A stretch of DNA of 64,000 nucleotides, from the NCBI GenBank assembly GCA_963556145.1, contig OY744464.1:5022001-5086000 (forward strand), in the 5' to 3' direction. Below, piece by piece: positions 1 to 12,171 of this stretch. Numbering within the stretch: the stretch's first letter is position 1; every line of letters starts with the position of its first letter. This DNA is from Hygrocybe punicea (lineage: Eukaryota > Basidiomycota > Agaricomycetes > Agaricales > Hygrophoraceae). The notes beneath the pieces were generated by a model. It saw only the letters and a list, made by a program, of their open reading frames with translations, searched no databases and was not told the DNA's origin. Both the position numbers and the translations under genes were made by a program.

Positions 1-624
1 CAGAAACAATCTTGAAGTTCTGGACGCGTCGACTTTGTCGAAGTACAAGTTCAAGACAGTCCGATTCAAAGCCGTGCTGAAGATGTTGGATCAACCAATA
101 GCATCGCAAGAGAGGATTCGCTTACCTTCACCCTGACACGCCAAAGGCTCACGTCCCCGGGCATCGGTTTACGGAAAGCCGGCGGTTCATTGCTTGAACA
201 ATCACTCGGGTGGATGGTTAATCGTGGTAGATGCCGCTCCCGGTTTATCATGATGTGTGCCTGAGTTGACAGTTCAACGTGTTCCTCACGAGCAAGTTGC
301 CAGTGATTGTCCCGGGGGTGACGATGACTCCTTGTGTACGGAAAGTCGTGATCGAGTGGTAAAGTCACGCTTTGATCATCTGAGTCGTCCCCCGAGACGA
401 AATCTGTATGAACAGGTGCGTGATTCGGACTTGAAGGGAAGGGGAGATACAGCAACAACTTACCATGAAGGCTTCCGTCGTCATGCTCATCCGAGTTGTC
501 GCTGCGAACATCGGCTTCCAAGTCCAGGAAAGTGGATACCTATTGCCACCGTAGAACTTGGGGAATATAATAATAACACATTCTCAACTCTTACCGTCAG
601 TCGTCGTTTCTTCAAGTTTAACAT
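1..624 (-). CDS. Hypothetical protein, 3' end beyond left edge
   Basis: I do not recognise this protein. Four exons join in one frame on the minus strand: 624-595, 539-464, 403-126 and 76 to the edge. The introns of 55, 60 and 49 nt have GTAAGA/TAG, GTAAGT/CAG and GTAAGC/CAG borders. The start at 624 gives MLNLKKRRLT, followed by an acidic Asp/Ser-rich stretch (VRSDNSDEHDDG) and a His/Arg-rich segment. There is no signal peptide or membrane span. The frame is still open at base 1, so the C-terminus is missing from the window. The clean splice joints are the main reason to accept it as a gene. Confidence 0.5.
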
Positions 625-802
625 GATGCCACACTTGATGCCACATGCGAATATCAAACTTTATGATCAGGAAGAATCCGAGTCCAATACAACAACGTCA
701 ACATGTACAATCAAGTGTTAAAAGAGATCGCGACAGTAATTTCTTGTTAAGCATAAATATATAAATTCATGGGATGAAAACCGGCAAAAAAATCACCTTG
801 AT

Positions 803-1343
803 TTAGTCCAGGATGATACCCAAATGGTCAGCAATTTGTTGTCTTCGGGCAGCTACTGTGGGAGCAGGGTGCTGGGGTAGCAACGGGAGGTTAAGATGGG
901 TTGCGGCCGCGATGCAGTTCGCAGCTGGGGACGAGTCATTATCTCCTGTATTTTCTAAATAGATTACATACACGTGAAGCCAATTAATTCCTCACGAGTC
1001 TTCGGCGCTGGTGGTTGGAGTAGTCCATGTAGGCCACGCAGTGGGGCACTCCGACCCGCACTGGAATTGGCAAGTCGCATGGGCAGGCTATGGCATTTGT
1101 GAGATATGCGAACATTACAAGAAACTGAATTTACGTTTGGTCAATCCTGTCGACTGTGGCCTTGACACCGTCAACTTTGGTCTTGATAGCGTCAACTTTC
1201 TTGCTTAGTTGTTTGATAAGGTCTGATAACTCCCGAATGTTGTCCCCAGGAGGTGGGATGTTCGGAATGCGCTCAACTTCCGTAATTACATCTCGGAGAC
1301 CATTAGCCAGTCGGAGGAAATCGGGTTGCAAAACGTCAGCCAT
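803..1343 (-). CDS. Small coiled-coil hypothetical protein (147 aa)
   Basis: Three exons on the minus strand (1343-1135, 1087-996, 945-803) join in frame to give 147 residues. The ATG opens MADVLQPDFLRLANGLRDV. A heptad-like Val/Ile/Lys segment follows at about residues 40-70 (KKVDAIKTKVDGVKATVDRI) and predicts a short coiled coil. The C-terminus ends RRQQIADHLGIILD. Small proteins of this layout (MADV start, coiled coil, C-terminal RR...IADHLG) are, from memory, common and lineage-expanded in agaricomycete genomes, but no function is known to me. Introns begin GTAAAT and GTGAGG and end in TAG and CAG. It faces away from the gene starting near 1900, so the two could share a promoter region. 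Confidence 0.7.
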
Positions 1344-1900
1344 CGTCAAGGTGTTACAAAAAAAAAAAAAACAGGGCAAGGGGTAAGTGAATTCACTCTC
1401 CGCTCGAAATGCCAGCAAGCATGAATTCGACGGGACTCAACAACGACACGATATTTTGAAAAGAAAACAAAGATGCCAGGCTATTGGCTGGACATGAATA
1501 ATATTGTAAAGCAAGAATGGGAATAATGGTATAAGAATTGGAGTGAGCATCAAAACAGATGTTTGACGGTGATCGCTTCTTAAAGTTAAATTACATAACG
1601 AACGACCCTAAAGGGACAATGTATATAAGTCGCCGAGTTCTGCCCTCACAACTTCCGCTTCCCCGATCAGTAGCCCCCCATCATGAACGCCATAGCTAAA
1701 AAATTCCATGCTTAATAAGCAGTGTCGCTTCTCTCCATTCAAACCGCCCTAGACAGTCATTGTATATAAGTCACCGAATTCCGCCATCGCATCCGCGATC
1801 TTTGCCCTTCCGTAATAGTTAATAAAATAATGAATAAATAATCAATGTTGGAAAAGATATAAATTGCGGAGCGATGATTTAGACTGACATTTGCTGGAGG
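1344..1900. promoter_or_regulatory. Divergent intergenic region with a duplicated TATA segment
   Basis: No gene is seen here. Two near-copies of a roughly 30-bp block containing TGTATATAAGTC, followed by (G/A)CCGA(G/A)TTC(T/C)GCC, lie at about 1619-1648 and 1760-1789, some 140 bp apart. Each holds a TATA-like core, so a duplicated promoter for the rightward gene near 1900 is plausible. This is inference from sequence alone. Confidence 0.4.
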
Positions 1901-3171
1901 ATGGCTGACGACTTAGATAACTGTGGTGAAGGTTTGTTCTTCCACATTCCGAGTCTACGAGACCGACCGACAATTTATTGCAGAGTCCATCCCAAATTTC
2001 CCATTCATTTTCCCGCCCTTATCCTTACCGCCCTGTATCGCATCACTTCGTGGTAAGTTGTGTTATCTAAATTCAAGTGATGACTTGATATTTCATTGCG
2101 GCAGACCCGACACCCGACACCTCGCCTTTGGTCCCAGCAGGCGAAACCAGGGATTCGATCTTCGAAAGACTCGACCTGTCCTTGCTTATACCCAGTCCTC
2201 CGCCATTCTCTCAGTTAACGCCAAACGCCATAAGCTGCGAATACCTACTGGAATGGCATAAAATTCTTAGCTCTGCTCGAAGCCACTACAATATCGGGGT
2301 ACCGCTGAGGCCGTTGTGGTGCGGCCACAAACGTCTTTTCGGAAGACAAGAAATTTGGGCCGTTGCAATTCTCATGCGTAACATCTATGGGCAATTTTGG
2401 CAACCGGAACTCTGTACGTTCCGTAGTAATTGTTGTGCCATTGCTCATCAACCACAACAGCGGGCATTTTGGCTTCAACGGGCGAATATTTTGCATTCGG
2501 GACATTGGAAGACCCCCACCCCTCCTTTCTGGACTTTGTAAGTGCGCTATTATTACTTTTGCCATACATTCTCATTATCTTTCTAGGTTATCCAAGACCA
2601 TGAACTTATGGTAGAACAACTCAAACAAAACGTCCTCGCGACGATTATCCCTCGAGTTCACAGCGGGCGGTACGGACCGGTCAGGAAATTGTTGAAATAC
2701 GTGAAGTCCAATCAGATCTGGAACCTCCCGGCTTGGGAGGTAAGTTTTTTTAATTACTCATGGAACAATTTTTTCTCAACTGTGTACGGTGCAGCATGGC
2801 GTCGATATCCTCTTCGGGGGATTGATTATGGCCGATTTAATGAGGGATGTATTTCTTGGCTCACACTCCTCCATTGCACGCCACTGGGAATACGGTTTCC
2901 TTGAGCGGCGACCCTATATTTCCAAGGATACTTTGGAAACGGCAGCGCAACTTGTAAGGAAATGTTATTTTGCCCCACCTTCACTGAAATGTATTTTAAA
3001 TTACAGTGCGTATATGTCGTTTGTCATGTAGTTTACCAGCAAGAATTCACATGCTCTAATTATCAAGGTGTTGCGAAGGACGTCCGCGATATCATTAACG
3101 ACATGTACAATGATCCCACGCAATTCGAGAGGTACCTGTTATTGGAGGCCGCCTGGGATCTGCGGCTTTAA
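1901..3171 (+). CDS. Multi-exon hypothetical protein
   Basis: Function not recognised. Frame-consistent exons run from about 2101 to 2417, 2464-2538, 2586-2740, 2794-2954 and 3006-3171. Introns have GTACGT, GTAAGT, GTAAGT and GTAAGG donors and CAG or TAG acceptors. The joined product includes SGILASTGEYFAFGTLEDPH, HSGRYGPVRKLLKYVKS, HWEYGFLERRPYISK and a C-terminal ERYLLLEAAWDLRL. It looks globular, with no signal peptide. The first exon is uncertain: an ATG at 1901 opens a 45-codon frame, but the frame that splices cleanly into the next exon is the overlapping one that opens after 1916. The gene lies directly upstream of the Plavaka transposon and could belong to it, or be a host gene that flanks it. 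Confidence 0.55.
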
Positions 3172-3339
3172 TTAGTTTCTCATTTACTGGGTTTAAATTT
3201 TCACCGCGTGGTTTTTTGATTACCACATCGTAATTGCAATCCAACCCATCTCTAAACTTCTCCACAAAATTTCCTGTCGTCCATATGTTGATTTAATCCA
3301 TCAATTATCGTAGAGCCTGCTGACTGTACTCTTCGACCC

Positions 3340-6300
3340 ATGGATCGTGGCTCTGCATTCGGTCAAACCTGCTCTTGCAGCAGAACTTTTTCCCACTTGG
3401 GAGCTTTTAGGAATCACCAGAACAACTGCAGGCACAGTAAAAGACGCCTGTCTAATGCGCTGGCGAAAGCGAAGGAGGCCTTAGCTGCTAGAAAACGGGA
3501 CAGCATCGTATCTAACCCGAACCCGGAGCCTTGTCCGAGTGTTGACGGCGACCAGCGGGATCACTTTATTCCCCATATCCCTCCGCAGTCTTGGGACGCC
3601 GCCCCTTCTACGGAATCTGATATCGGTTTCGACGAAGCGAGACCTAAGAAACGTGTCAAAAAACTTCCTCTTCGCTTTCGGGTGGCCAGTCTGCAGATGC
3701 ATGACAAGAAACTCGCCGATATTCTTCCTCAACCAGCCCCCGCGCTACCCCCTCCTGGCGTAGAAGCTACGGGTTCAGGTTCTCGAGCATCACCACCATT
3801 GACTACGCTTGACACCACTAATTCTGTTGAATATGGCGATTCTGGCGTGCGCGGTTGTATTCGCCGAATTCTTGATTCTGAAAAGAATTCATTTGGCATA
3901 TTCCGTCGCTACCATGCAGAGAAATTCCCATCCCATGATCCTGAAGGCGAGGCGAACTTATGGTCCATGTCAAATATAGTGGGGGCCAACATGTCCAGGT
4001 CCAAAACCGTCGAGTCGGGCATCGGACACACCGATTCTTCACATGTCGAAAACTTCGGCCCATATCCCAATAAGAGTTCCTTCAGACTGGGTGAATGGTA
4101 CTGGAACGGAGACAAGCAGAAGTCACAGCACGATTTCAAGCAGCTTTTGGACATTGTCGGAGATGAGGAATTTCAGCCAGAAGACGTTCGAACGACTCAT
4201 TGGCAGAAGATCAATAACCAGTTGGCGCTCAACAACTGGGATAAAGATGAGTGGATCGACGACGATGCCGGATGGAGGAGTTCACCCGTCGAAATATCAG
4301 TTCCATTTGACCGCAACACGAGTAACCCTGGTGTTCGGGAATATGTGGTGGAGAAATTTCACTATCGTCCCTTGGTGTCAGTTATTCGGGAAAAGATGTC
4401 GAGACAATGTGACGATTTACACTTCCATTACGAACCTTACACACTTCTCTGGCAGCCCTCCGGTGACAGGGAAATTCGCCTTCATGGAGAATTGTACACA
4501 TCACCGGCCTTCATCAATGCCCATGACGCTCTACAGAATTCACCCCCGGAACCTAACTGTGAACTCCCTAGAGTTATTGTTGCCTTAATGTTCTGGTCTG
4601 ACGCCACTCACGTAACGAATTTTGGAAACACGAAACTCTGGCCATTATACATGTTTTTCGGCAACGAATCGAAGTATCGACGGTGTAAGCCGTCGTCTAA
4701 TCTATGCGAACATGTCGCCTACTTTGAGAGGGTATGCCTTCCATATCTCATTCTCGCAGGTCTCGCACTAACGACTGAGTTTAGCTACCAGATGCATTCA
4801 AAGATTTTGCAAGCAAATACAGTGGCAAAAAGAAACTCAAACCGGAGTTTATGGCACACTGTCACCGTGAATGTGTTCATGCCCAATGGGAGATTCTCCT
4901 TGATGATGATTTTATACATGCCTATGAACATGGCATCGTGATCGAGTGCTGTGATGGGGTTGTACGCAGATTCTATCCTCGGATTTTTACTTATTCGGCG
5001 GACTATCCTGAAAAGTGAATGTCGTTTGTTCGCAAGTCGCTTCTAGCTTGGCTCACACCGTTGTCCTGCAGGATCCTTTTAGCTAGCATCCGCAACTTGG
5101 GAGGATGTCCATGTCCGCGTTGCACAATTCCATTATCAAATGTTCATCTAGTAGGCACTAAAAGGGACAGGAACAATAGGGTGAAGCTAGCTCGTGTCGA
5201 CGATCGCCGCCATAGGAACTTGGTATCTCAGGCCCGACGGGCCATTTATCAGCATAATTTTGCCGTTGACAGCGCACCCGTAGAGCGAATGCTCAAACCT
5301 AATTCATTTGTTCCCGCCTCTGTACGTCATTCGTCGGAGATCGGATGAGATGACTTAACATTGACTGTGCGTTTCGCAGAACGCCTTTTCCAAGCGGCTT
5401 GCCCGTTTCGGTTTTAATTATTTCTTACTATTCGTGATCGATCTAATGCACGAAATTGAACTCGGAGTGTGGAAATGCCTCTTCATTCACTTGCTTCGAA
5501 TCCTGGAGTGTGTCGATGAAAACTTATTGCACGAATTGGATCGCCGGTGTGTTGTTGTCCTTGTACACTGGATATCTTGTAAAATTTTCAGGTTCCGACT
5601 TATTCCCACTTTTGGGAGAGACACAATCAGACGATTTACCTCTAATACGTCCGAACTGAAGAAAATGGCTGCAAGGAATTACGAAGATTTTTTGCAAGTA
5701 GGTATTGTTTCTTCCGGTATCAACAACATTAAAGGCTAAAGATTGTTAGTGCATTATTCCGGTTTTCGATGGCTTATTGCCAGAACCACATAACGGGAGA
5801 ATCCTCAAACTCTTGTTCACTTTCGCTCACTGGCATGGGCTAGCCAAATTGCGGATGCATACTGATGATACGCTGGATATCCTGGACAAGGAAACCACAG
5901 CCCTAGGGAAACAGCTTCGCGCTTTCCAATCGGAGACCTGTTCTGCTTACAGCACGTATGAATTGAAACGCGAGATGGATGCCAGAAAGCGTCGTCAAGC
6001 AAAGAAGGAGCCGAAAGTTAGCTCATCGACGCCAGCGGGTGGTGACCAAAAGAATACAAACCAACGAAAACGGAAAGTCTTCAGCTTGCAGACTTACAAA
6101 GCTCACTCTTCCGGAGATTATGTCACTACTATCCAAACAGTTGGCACTACAGATTCGTATACTTCACAAATTGTGGGTTTCAAGCTACTATTGCTATTTA
6201 TTGATGAATATATTCTGTTCACAGGGAGAACTGGAGCATCGAAAACCTAAATCTTGGTACTGCAGGACAAGTAAGAAGAAATTTGTCCGACAATTAACTC

Positions 6301-7567
6301 AAATTGAGCGTCGGCGGACACGCATCAGACTTATTCGTCAACGAAAGATGTCCGAACTCTCTGGAGCTAAGCAAAAGGAATTTGTAGCAGACAGTCCTGA
6401 AGCTCACCACCATATTGGTGCTGCTGAGAATAATCCAGAGCACATCGGTTCTTTTTTACGGCTACACACCGGAGATCCAGCTGTAAAGGTAGGCTTCAAC
6501 GCCAAGGAAGGTTCCACACAGCTAATCTTCTGACAGGACTTCTGGTCGAAACTGAAAAGGCATATCTTGCCTCGTATAAAAGTCGTGTTGAATAGTGAGA
6601 TGCCAATCAACGACGATATCATTGCATCCACGGGCTCTCGGAATGATGGCACTGCTGAACTTGATGGCATCCATTTCAAAGGCGACCGTATTTACCGACA
6701 CAACATTATGCGGCTTAACTACACCACATACGACATACGACGCGCTCAGGATACGATCAACCCAAACACAGATCATCGCGACATTTTGCTCCTCTCTGCA
6801 GAAGGCACATTACGCCACCAATATCTGTATGCTCGCGTTCTCGGCGTTTATCATGCCAACGTTATCTATACTGGACCTGGCATGGTAGATTACCGTGCTC
6901 GACGCATCGAGTTCCTGTGGGTAAGATGGTTTGTGAACGTAGATGATATGCCGGTACAGGCTGGCTGGGTCCAACGGCGACTTGATCGTCTCAAATTTCC
7001 CCCCATGAGCGGAGAAGACGCATTTGGTTTCGTTGACCCTAAAGATGTTTTACGTGGATGTCACTTACTTCCATCTTTTTCTGCGGGCATGCGACATGCG
7101 GATGGTGTGGGGATTTCGGAATGTGCTCAGGATTCGAAGGACTGGCACCAGTACTTCGTGGGTCGGTGGGTGATTACAAATGTCTGTCCTCGATTTATAA
7201 TTAACTCGACGGTAGCTTTGTGGATCGGGACATGGTCATGCGCTACCACTGGGGTCTGGCACCAGGACATGTCTACAGTCAAGGTGAAGATACCATTGTA
7301 GGCTTACGTGCCAGCGATGCCGAAGACGTTATTGACGACGAGAGTGATGATGCTGGGGATGACTGGTCACCAAATGTTTCCGAAGGAGTCCACACAGAGA
7401 TTCACAACAAAGAACACCCAGATGAGTCGGATAATTCTTCCAGAAGTGGTTCCGACAGCTCAGGTGATAGCGAAGGCTCAAATGAGGAAGCCCACGGCGA
7501 TGAATTAGAACTAATGGCAGTGGACGAGATGTATGGTGATTCGCAAGATCTTGACTTATATGAATGA
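3340..7567 (+). mobile_element. Plavaka-family transposon protein (CACTA-like), frame apparently intact
   Basis: This is the main protein of a Plavaka DNA transposon, a basidiomycete group related to CACTA elements. The N-terminus has a Cys/His finger (CSCSRTFSHLGAFRNHQNNC). Diagnostic blocks follow in order: NFGNTKLWPLYMFFGN, YFERLPDAFKDFASKYSG, EILLDDDFIHAYEHG, IFTYSADYPEK, LGGCPCPRCTIPLS, RLIPTFGRDTIRRF, AHWHGLAKLRMHTD and GPGMVDYRARRIEFLWVRW. The C-terminus is an acidic Ser/Glu-rich tail. Nine exons (3340-4732, then breaks near 4785, 5011-5070, 5320-5378, 5547-5590, 5698-5747, 6171-6224, 6489-6535, 7164-7215) all join in frame through standard introns, for roughly 1,270 residues. No stop or frameshift was found, so the copy may be recent. 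The terminal inverted repeats could not be placed. Confidence 0.88.
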
Positions 7568-8516
7568 TCAGCGGCAGATTTATTGATGTGTTAACTGCTG
7601 TTTGAAAACATTCAAGGAGTGTCATTGACGTATGTTAAGCTCATTCCATGCTTATGATATTGAACTTATTGAGAAGACAATGGATATGTCATGTGTTTTC
7701 GTTGCTACATTGATTCGTTGTTCAGTGTATGGTTGGTGTATAGTTGGTGTATAGTATCTGGATAAGTTCCTCTTGTTTGACTAAGATTCATGGGTTGTTA
7801 CCCACAGCTTGGGGTACGGTTCGGACTTTTGCGGCCACACCTCTACACCGTACCTGTGTACGGATTTACACGGGTTCCAATCGTGGGTAGGTAGGTTTGG
7901 ATTCTTTCTAATTTTACTGTGTATTCTACTTCATAGACGTCCCATTCGTTCGTGAGGTAAGTTTCTGTGTACTTTGAAAACCACTACTCATTATCTGAAA
8001 GAACAACTTGCCAGAAACGGGCCCAGACGACAACAGCAGCGGTAAACAACAAGGATGATGATGACAGCGAGGAAGCGAGAGGGAGGCAAGCAGAGTGAAG
8101 GAAGGAAGGACCTATGAAAGCCGGTCAGTAGATCCCAGCCCGACTTCCCCGCTGCTAGCTCACTAGACCGCATCAACGACGCCGGCGACGAACTACGAAA
8201 AACCAACATGCCTACGACGACGACGACGAGAACGCCGACGTGGAGTGGGTACCAACAGGAGACCATGAAGAGGACGAAGACAACACCAAGGCGGTGGTGC
8301 ACCCACGCCCGGGCTTTCAGGTGTGATGATAAAATATACAGATTAAACCATGGCTTATGCACCCGTTCAGAGCCAATATCCGCGCAGTAACGTCCCTCTG
8401 GGGCGACGATAAGTGCACATCGTGCAATGGGCGCGGGCGTACAGAACGGCGACAGCAACAAGCAGGGCCATGAGAACGGACGTGCGAAGACAAGAACAAC
8501 GGCATCGTGCTACTGG
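7568..8516. other. Transposon 3' flank and an acidic coding relic
   Basis: Bases 7568-8000 hold AT-rich 3' flank with a doubled GGTTGGTGTATAGT segment near 7730 and a partly palindromic CCGTACCTGTGTACGG at 7848. Between about 8160 and 8325 the plus strand reads like a decayed exon: RINDAGDELRKTN, then after a frame change a DDDDENADVEWVP acidic stretch ending before a possible GTGTGA donor. No complete gene is visible. Confidence 0.35.
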
Positions 8517-8902
8517 TTAGGTCTTTTCCTTCACCAAAGCCTCCACCGTCCCTCCCTCCTCCCTCAGCCCCTCCTCTCGTCTCTCGGCATCCTTCTTCTC
8601 TCGCTCGAGCCCCGCAATCAGCCGATGCAGCATCCGCAAGACCTCCCCACTGGCCTTGTCCATGACACTCCGCGCCATACTCTCCTGCCGACTTTGATCT
8701 ACCTCCTCAAGGTGCTTACATGCGCGCTCCAGCTCCCCCCCTTCTCCTTCTCCCAGCCTTTTAATACATTGCATCGCTTCTCCATCTCCCGTTCCGCGAC
8801 ATCTACCTGCTTCCCGAGCACCTCAACGAGCTCGTCACGCGCACGCGAGTCCACCTCGTACTGCGTGCACAACTCACTCTGCAGAGCCAGTTGCTTGCGC
8901 AA
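8517..8902 (-). pseudogene. Coiled-coil protein fragment with a frameshift
   Basis: Two overlapping minus-strand frames together read as one coiled-coil segment. The first (from 8902) contains LALQSELCTQYEVDSRARDE and VDVAEREMEKRCNVLKGW. The second (from about 8774) contains ERACKHLEEV, ASGEVLRMLHRLIAGLERE and ends VEALVKEKT. Their overlap near 8700-8774 is best explained by a single indel, not an intron. The heptad-rich Glu/Arg/Leu composition suggests a rod piece of a larger cytoskeletal or scaffold protein, but I cannot name it. No start codon context or flanking exons are present, so this is a gene fragment. Confidence 0.5.
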
Positions 8903-9159
8903 GTAACAATCAGGTCATCCTCTCGTGACCTCTTCTTGAAGTGCTTCGCAGCCTCGGCGTGGTGGCGTGGCGGGGATCATTGTCTACGGTGTATAGTATG
9001 TTGTGGCGTTTGCGCAGAACGGGTCCAGCTCGGGAGTTGCGTTGGAGTACACGACAAGCTGCGATGTAGACTCATCGTTGATTTCCACTTCTGGAGTCTG
9101 GTCCGTGCTGCGGATCATTGTCTGGAAGACCGTGTCACCAAGTGTGCGGCTCCCTGTTC

Positions 9160-10876
9160 TTCGCCTTGGCCTGTCGCTGGCTGGGCGTTCTTTGCATTTC
9201 TGAGGTTGGCAGGGAGATTGAAACCATCACCCAATTTCACCATCACAGTCGACATTGCAAATTCACCACAGGATTTGACAGACGCCGTCCTGCGAACAAG
9301 TTGTACCTCGCACAACATCTTATCGTTGGCCAGGGAGCATCAGACCACATGCCATTGATGGGGCGAAGTTCTTATCATCGCTGAATATTTCGATTGTTGG
9401 TAGGACTCCCGTGCGGAGCAATATCCAACGGGGTGGAGACACACTCGCTGATTATATCCAGCGATGGCTCAGCCGCCTCTCTGACCGCGCCTTCGACTCC
9501 AGGTCTTTTGCGTGGCTTGACCACATTTGCCCAGCTTTGGTATTACACGGGGGGCGATATTTACACCTCGAGAGTCCCGTTAAAACCTCGGATAACCCTG
9601 CATTTGCACGCCATTTTCTCAAGTTTAGTGTAGATTTATGACTCTTGATTGATTTGCACAGCCCTATCGGGGTTTTATGCTCGATGCAGCACGACACTTG
9701 TAAGCTTCCTTCGTTTTATTTCCTCATAATCTCAACCCATGCACGACATCTACATCATCATAGTTTCCCTATACCCGACATACAACGAACCCTAGATGCT
9801 ATGAGTTATGTCAAGGCCCGCTCCGCCTCTCGATATGGTTGTTCGTCTTAACCACGCTCTTCGACAGATCAACATGTTCTGTTGGCACATCAGACAGCCA
9901 AAGCTTTCCCCTCTCTATTGCCGAGTTTCCCGAACTGGGGCATATTCGTCGAACGAGGTGTACACCCCCGGCGACGTGCAAGATATTGTCGTATATGCCG
10001 GTGCCGTGAGCACGACCCTCCCCTCACGTAGAGTGTACCCTGACCAGACTCCCTCTGTAGCGAGGCATTGACTTCCTAATGGTGGGCTTTCCCCGCCCCA
10101 ATACGCAGGCTGTATGTACCATCAAATAACATGCAGGAGATAGACACCCCAGGTCATACTGCAGCTATTTCCGCCTCACACCCGGAATATATCGCGTGTA
10201 ACTCCGCCAATGAACCTCCTGCTGGCCAACTGCGCATTGCATCCCCCGGAGTGGCCAACTTCACTGCTTCGCTCATCTCTGTCGTGGCGAAGACTCTGCC
10301 ATCAAAATTTTCAGCGTGGCGATGAATGGAACACGAACTGTTATGCGAACGACAACGAGACACAGGCAGAATTGAAGCGAAGTGGACAGACGCTGGAGGA
10401 AGCGTTGGATGTTTTCACGCAGGGGACGCATCATGCACTTTTGGCGGTGGGGAAGACGCCTGTTGTGTGGGAAGGTCGGTTAGTGCTGACACGATGTCCT
10501 GTTTGCTCACAACATTGTTGTTAGAAATTGTTTTAAATCACAAAGTGACTTTGGATAAGAACACTGTCATGTTCGTGTTGCCAAATTTTCGGGACCAAAA
10601 TTCCACGCTGGACGCTTTGGGTTTGGATCTCATCCAACAGTGCCGCTGCCGTGGTCGCAAAGAACTTCCGGATTATTCTTGCGCCCTCCAACTATTTCTG
10701 CTTGGTTCACGAACACATGAACTTTTGAAATGCGGTAGTCCGGTTTAGACGTGTATCAATAGGACTGCGGAGGTGGCTGGGAAATAGCCCAACCAGGTAA
10801 ATTATTTACTGACTAACGAGATGTCATGACTTACCTCTGATACTAATAATAGCTGTGATCCATTCAAAACTTGGTC
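9160..10876 (+). pseudogene. GH20 beta-N-acetylhexosaminidase, N-terminal and catalytic part, broken
   Basis: Family GH20 enzymes remove terminal GlcNAc from chitin oligomers and glycans. Recognisable blocks lie in order but in shifting frames: LKPSPNFTITVDIANSPQDL (near 9220), GLLRGLTTFAQLWYYTGG (9510), IQRTLDAMSYVK (9780), TGAYSSNEVYTPGDVQDIVV (9935), EIDTPGHTAAISASHPEYI (10132), then GDEWNTNCYAND (10320), GQTLEEALDVFTQGTHHALL and the end block CDPFKTW (10857). The catalytic Asp-Glu pair is still readable in GDEWN, but a glycine is lost beside it and the frame differs on the two sides. At least five frame changes exclude a functional enzyme. The rest of the gene resumes at 12172 after a foreign insert. 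Confidence 0.82.
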
Positions 10877-11009
10877 AGAGGTATGGTTTTTTTCTCCTGT
10901 TTCTATTTTCCGCAGCAATATATGCAGAGTTCCATTTGGTAACAGGAGGCGAAGAGCTTTTCCTCGAAAGTGGTTTGTTAGCCACCGTAAAGGCAGAAGA
11001 CCTGTGCGA

Positions 11010-12171
11010 ATCTGGTGCATTGATCCCTCCCGATGGCGATGCCGGTGGACCCGGTTCCCCGTCTTTCTCCTTCACCCCCATCCCCAGGATTTTCTTCCGG
11101 CGACTTCAAGTTCGAGAGTCCTTCGCACCCTCCCTTGCAGCCATGCAGTGCTATCTTCGATTCATATTCCACAGCACCATTCTCTATCGAATCACCTCAC
11201 CGCCACTCACCCTTACCTTCAAACAACGAAATCGGGAGCGTGGTGCTCTCGTCATCGCCTGTATCACGCAGCTCGCCCTCATCAACCTTTACTTTCGAAC
11301 ACCGAGATGTCCAACACAGCTTCTACATCTGCTGTGACGTTTTTCAACATGGAATGTGAAGCCAATTCCTATCCGCCAGTGAGTCGCGGTGCATCTTCTG
11401 GGTCATCGCAGGTCGCAAACTGGAAACTCCCGTGAACCGAGCACGTTTCTTCGATCAGGCTCCTTCCGCGAGGCGAAGTAGTGTTTTTCCGTCACCTACA
11501 TCCCCAACAACAAACAAAATATCCAGCCTGTGCCTTTGGGCTGAGGGAATGTCATCATACAACTTGTCATTCGACGCCTTGAGAGCCACATCTCTCCGTT
11601 CACTCTCACCGATCACCATTCAAATTAAACTATCCCTCCCATCAATTGACGATATTCATAGCCTGCCCACACTCCATGGTTTTCATGGTTCCGTCACTTT
11701 CAATGCCCCATGGCCTTCTTCAGCCAAGTGCGTTACCGGGTCTATGTTGGAAAGGCTCGCATCTCCGAGGAGGCCGAAACTCTTCAACTAGTCGCGTCTA
11801 GTATATCTATGGCGATATGGCGAAGGTTCCTTCACACAGAATCGTCTCTCAGCAGGAGTCGATGGCTTGATGCAAGTACGCATACACCACAGATGTTTTC
11901 CACATGCTCGCCGTATACTGATCCACGTGTCTATTAATTAGCTTTGCAGACCACTATAACACAGGAATTCATCATTGACGGCCATCTTCTGGCCCTCGTC
12001 TTCTACGACCTGGAACGGAGAGCCAGCAGTTCTTCACCGGCCGCCCAACTCACAGGATTCACTCCATACCGGACTGACGATACCGCTGCCGTACATGTCC
12101 CCAAATATTGCCTTTCCCTTAATCCATTTCCCTCCCACGAACTCATTTTAGCCGATTTTGGTGGATATCAA
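11010..12171 (+). pseudogene. TEA/ATTS-domain transcription factor fragment (C-terminal region) inside the GH20 gene
   Basis: The segment reads in pieces as the C-terminal part of a fungal TEA-domain (AbaA/Tec1-like) regulator. A Ser/Pro-rich stretch (FSSGDFKFESPSHPP) is followed by IDDIHSLPTLHGFHGSVTFN, then APWPSSAKC, VYVGKARISEEAETLQLVAS, SSLSRSRWLDAS, TTITQEFIIDGHLLALVFYD and DFGGYQLP. The frame changes between SSAKC and VYVGK, and intron-like gaps separate other blocks. The DNA-binding TEA domain is absent. Both borders lie inside the hexosaminidase gene, so this is a displaced fragment and not a resident gene. The TEA assignment rests on the remembered layout of the C-terminal beta-sandwich domain and is moderately sure. 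Confidence 0.6.

Noticed and set aside
1923..2261. BTB/POZ domain in the gene near 1900
   Set aside because: The start of the frame loosely resembles a BTB strand-helix (STFRVYETDRQF), but the following conserved residues are absent.
3180..7990. Terminal inverted repeats of the Plavaka element
   Set aside because: I looked for paired ends around 3180-3340 and 7570-8000 but found none I could support, so no borders are given.
7991..8461. 156-codon minus-strand ORF rich in Val/Cys/Leu
   Set aside because: It is the reverse of an acidic coding-like stretch on the plus strand, has no start context or motif, and its hydrophobicity follows from reversing Asp codons.
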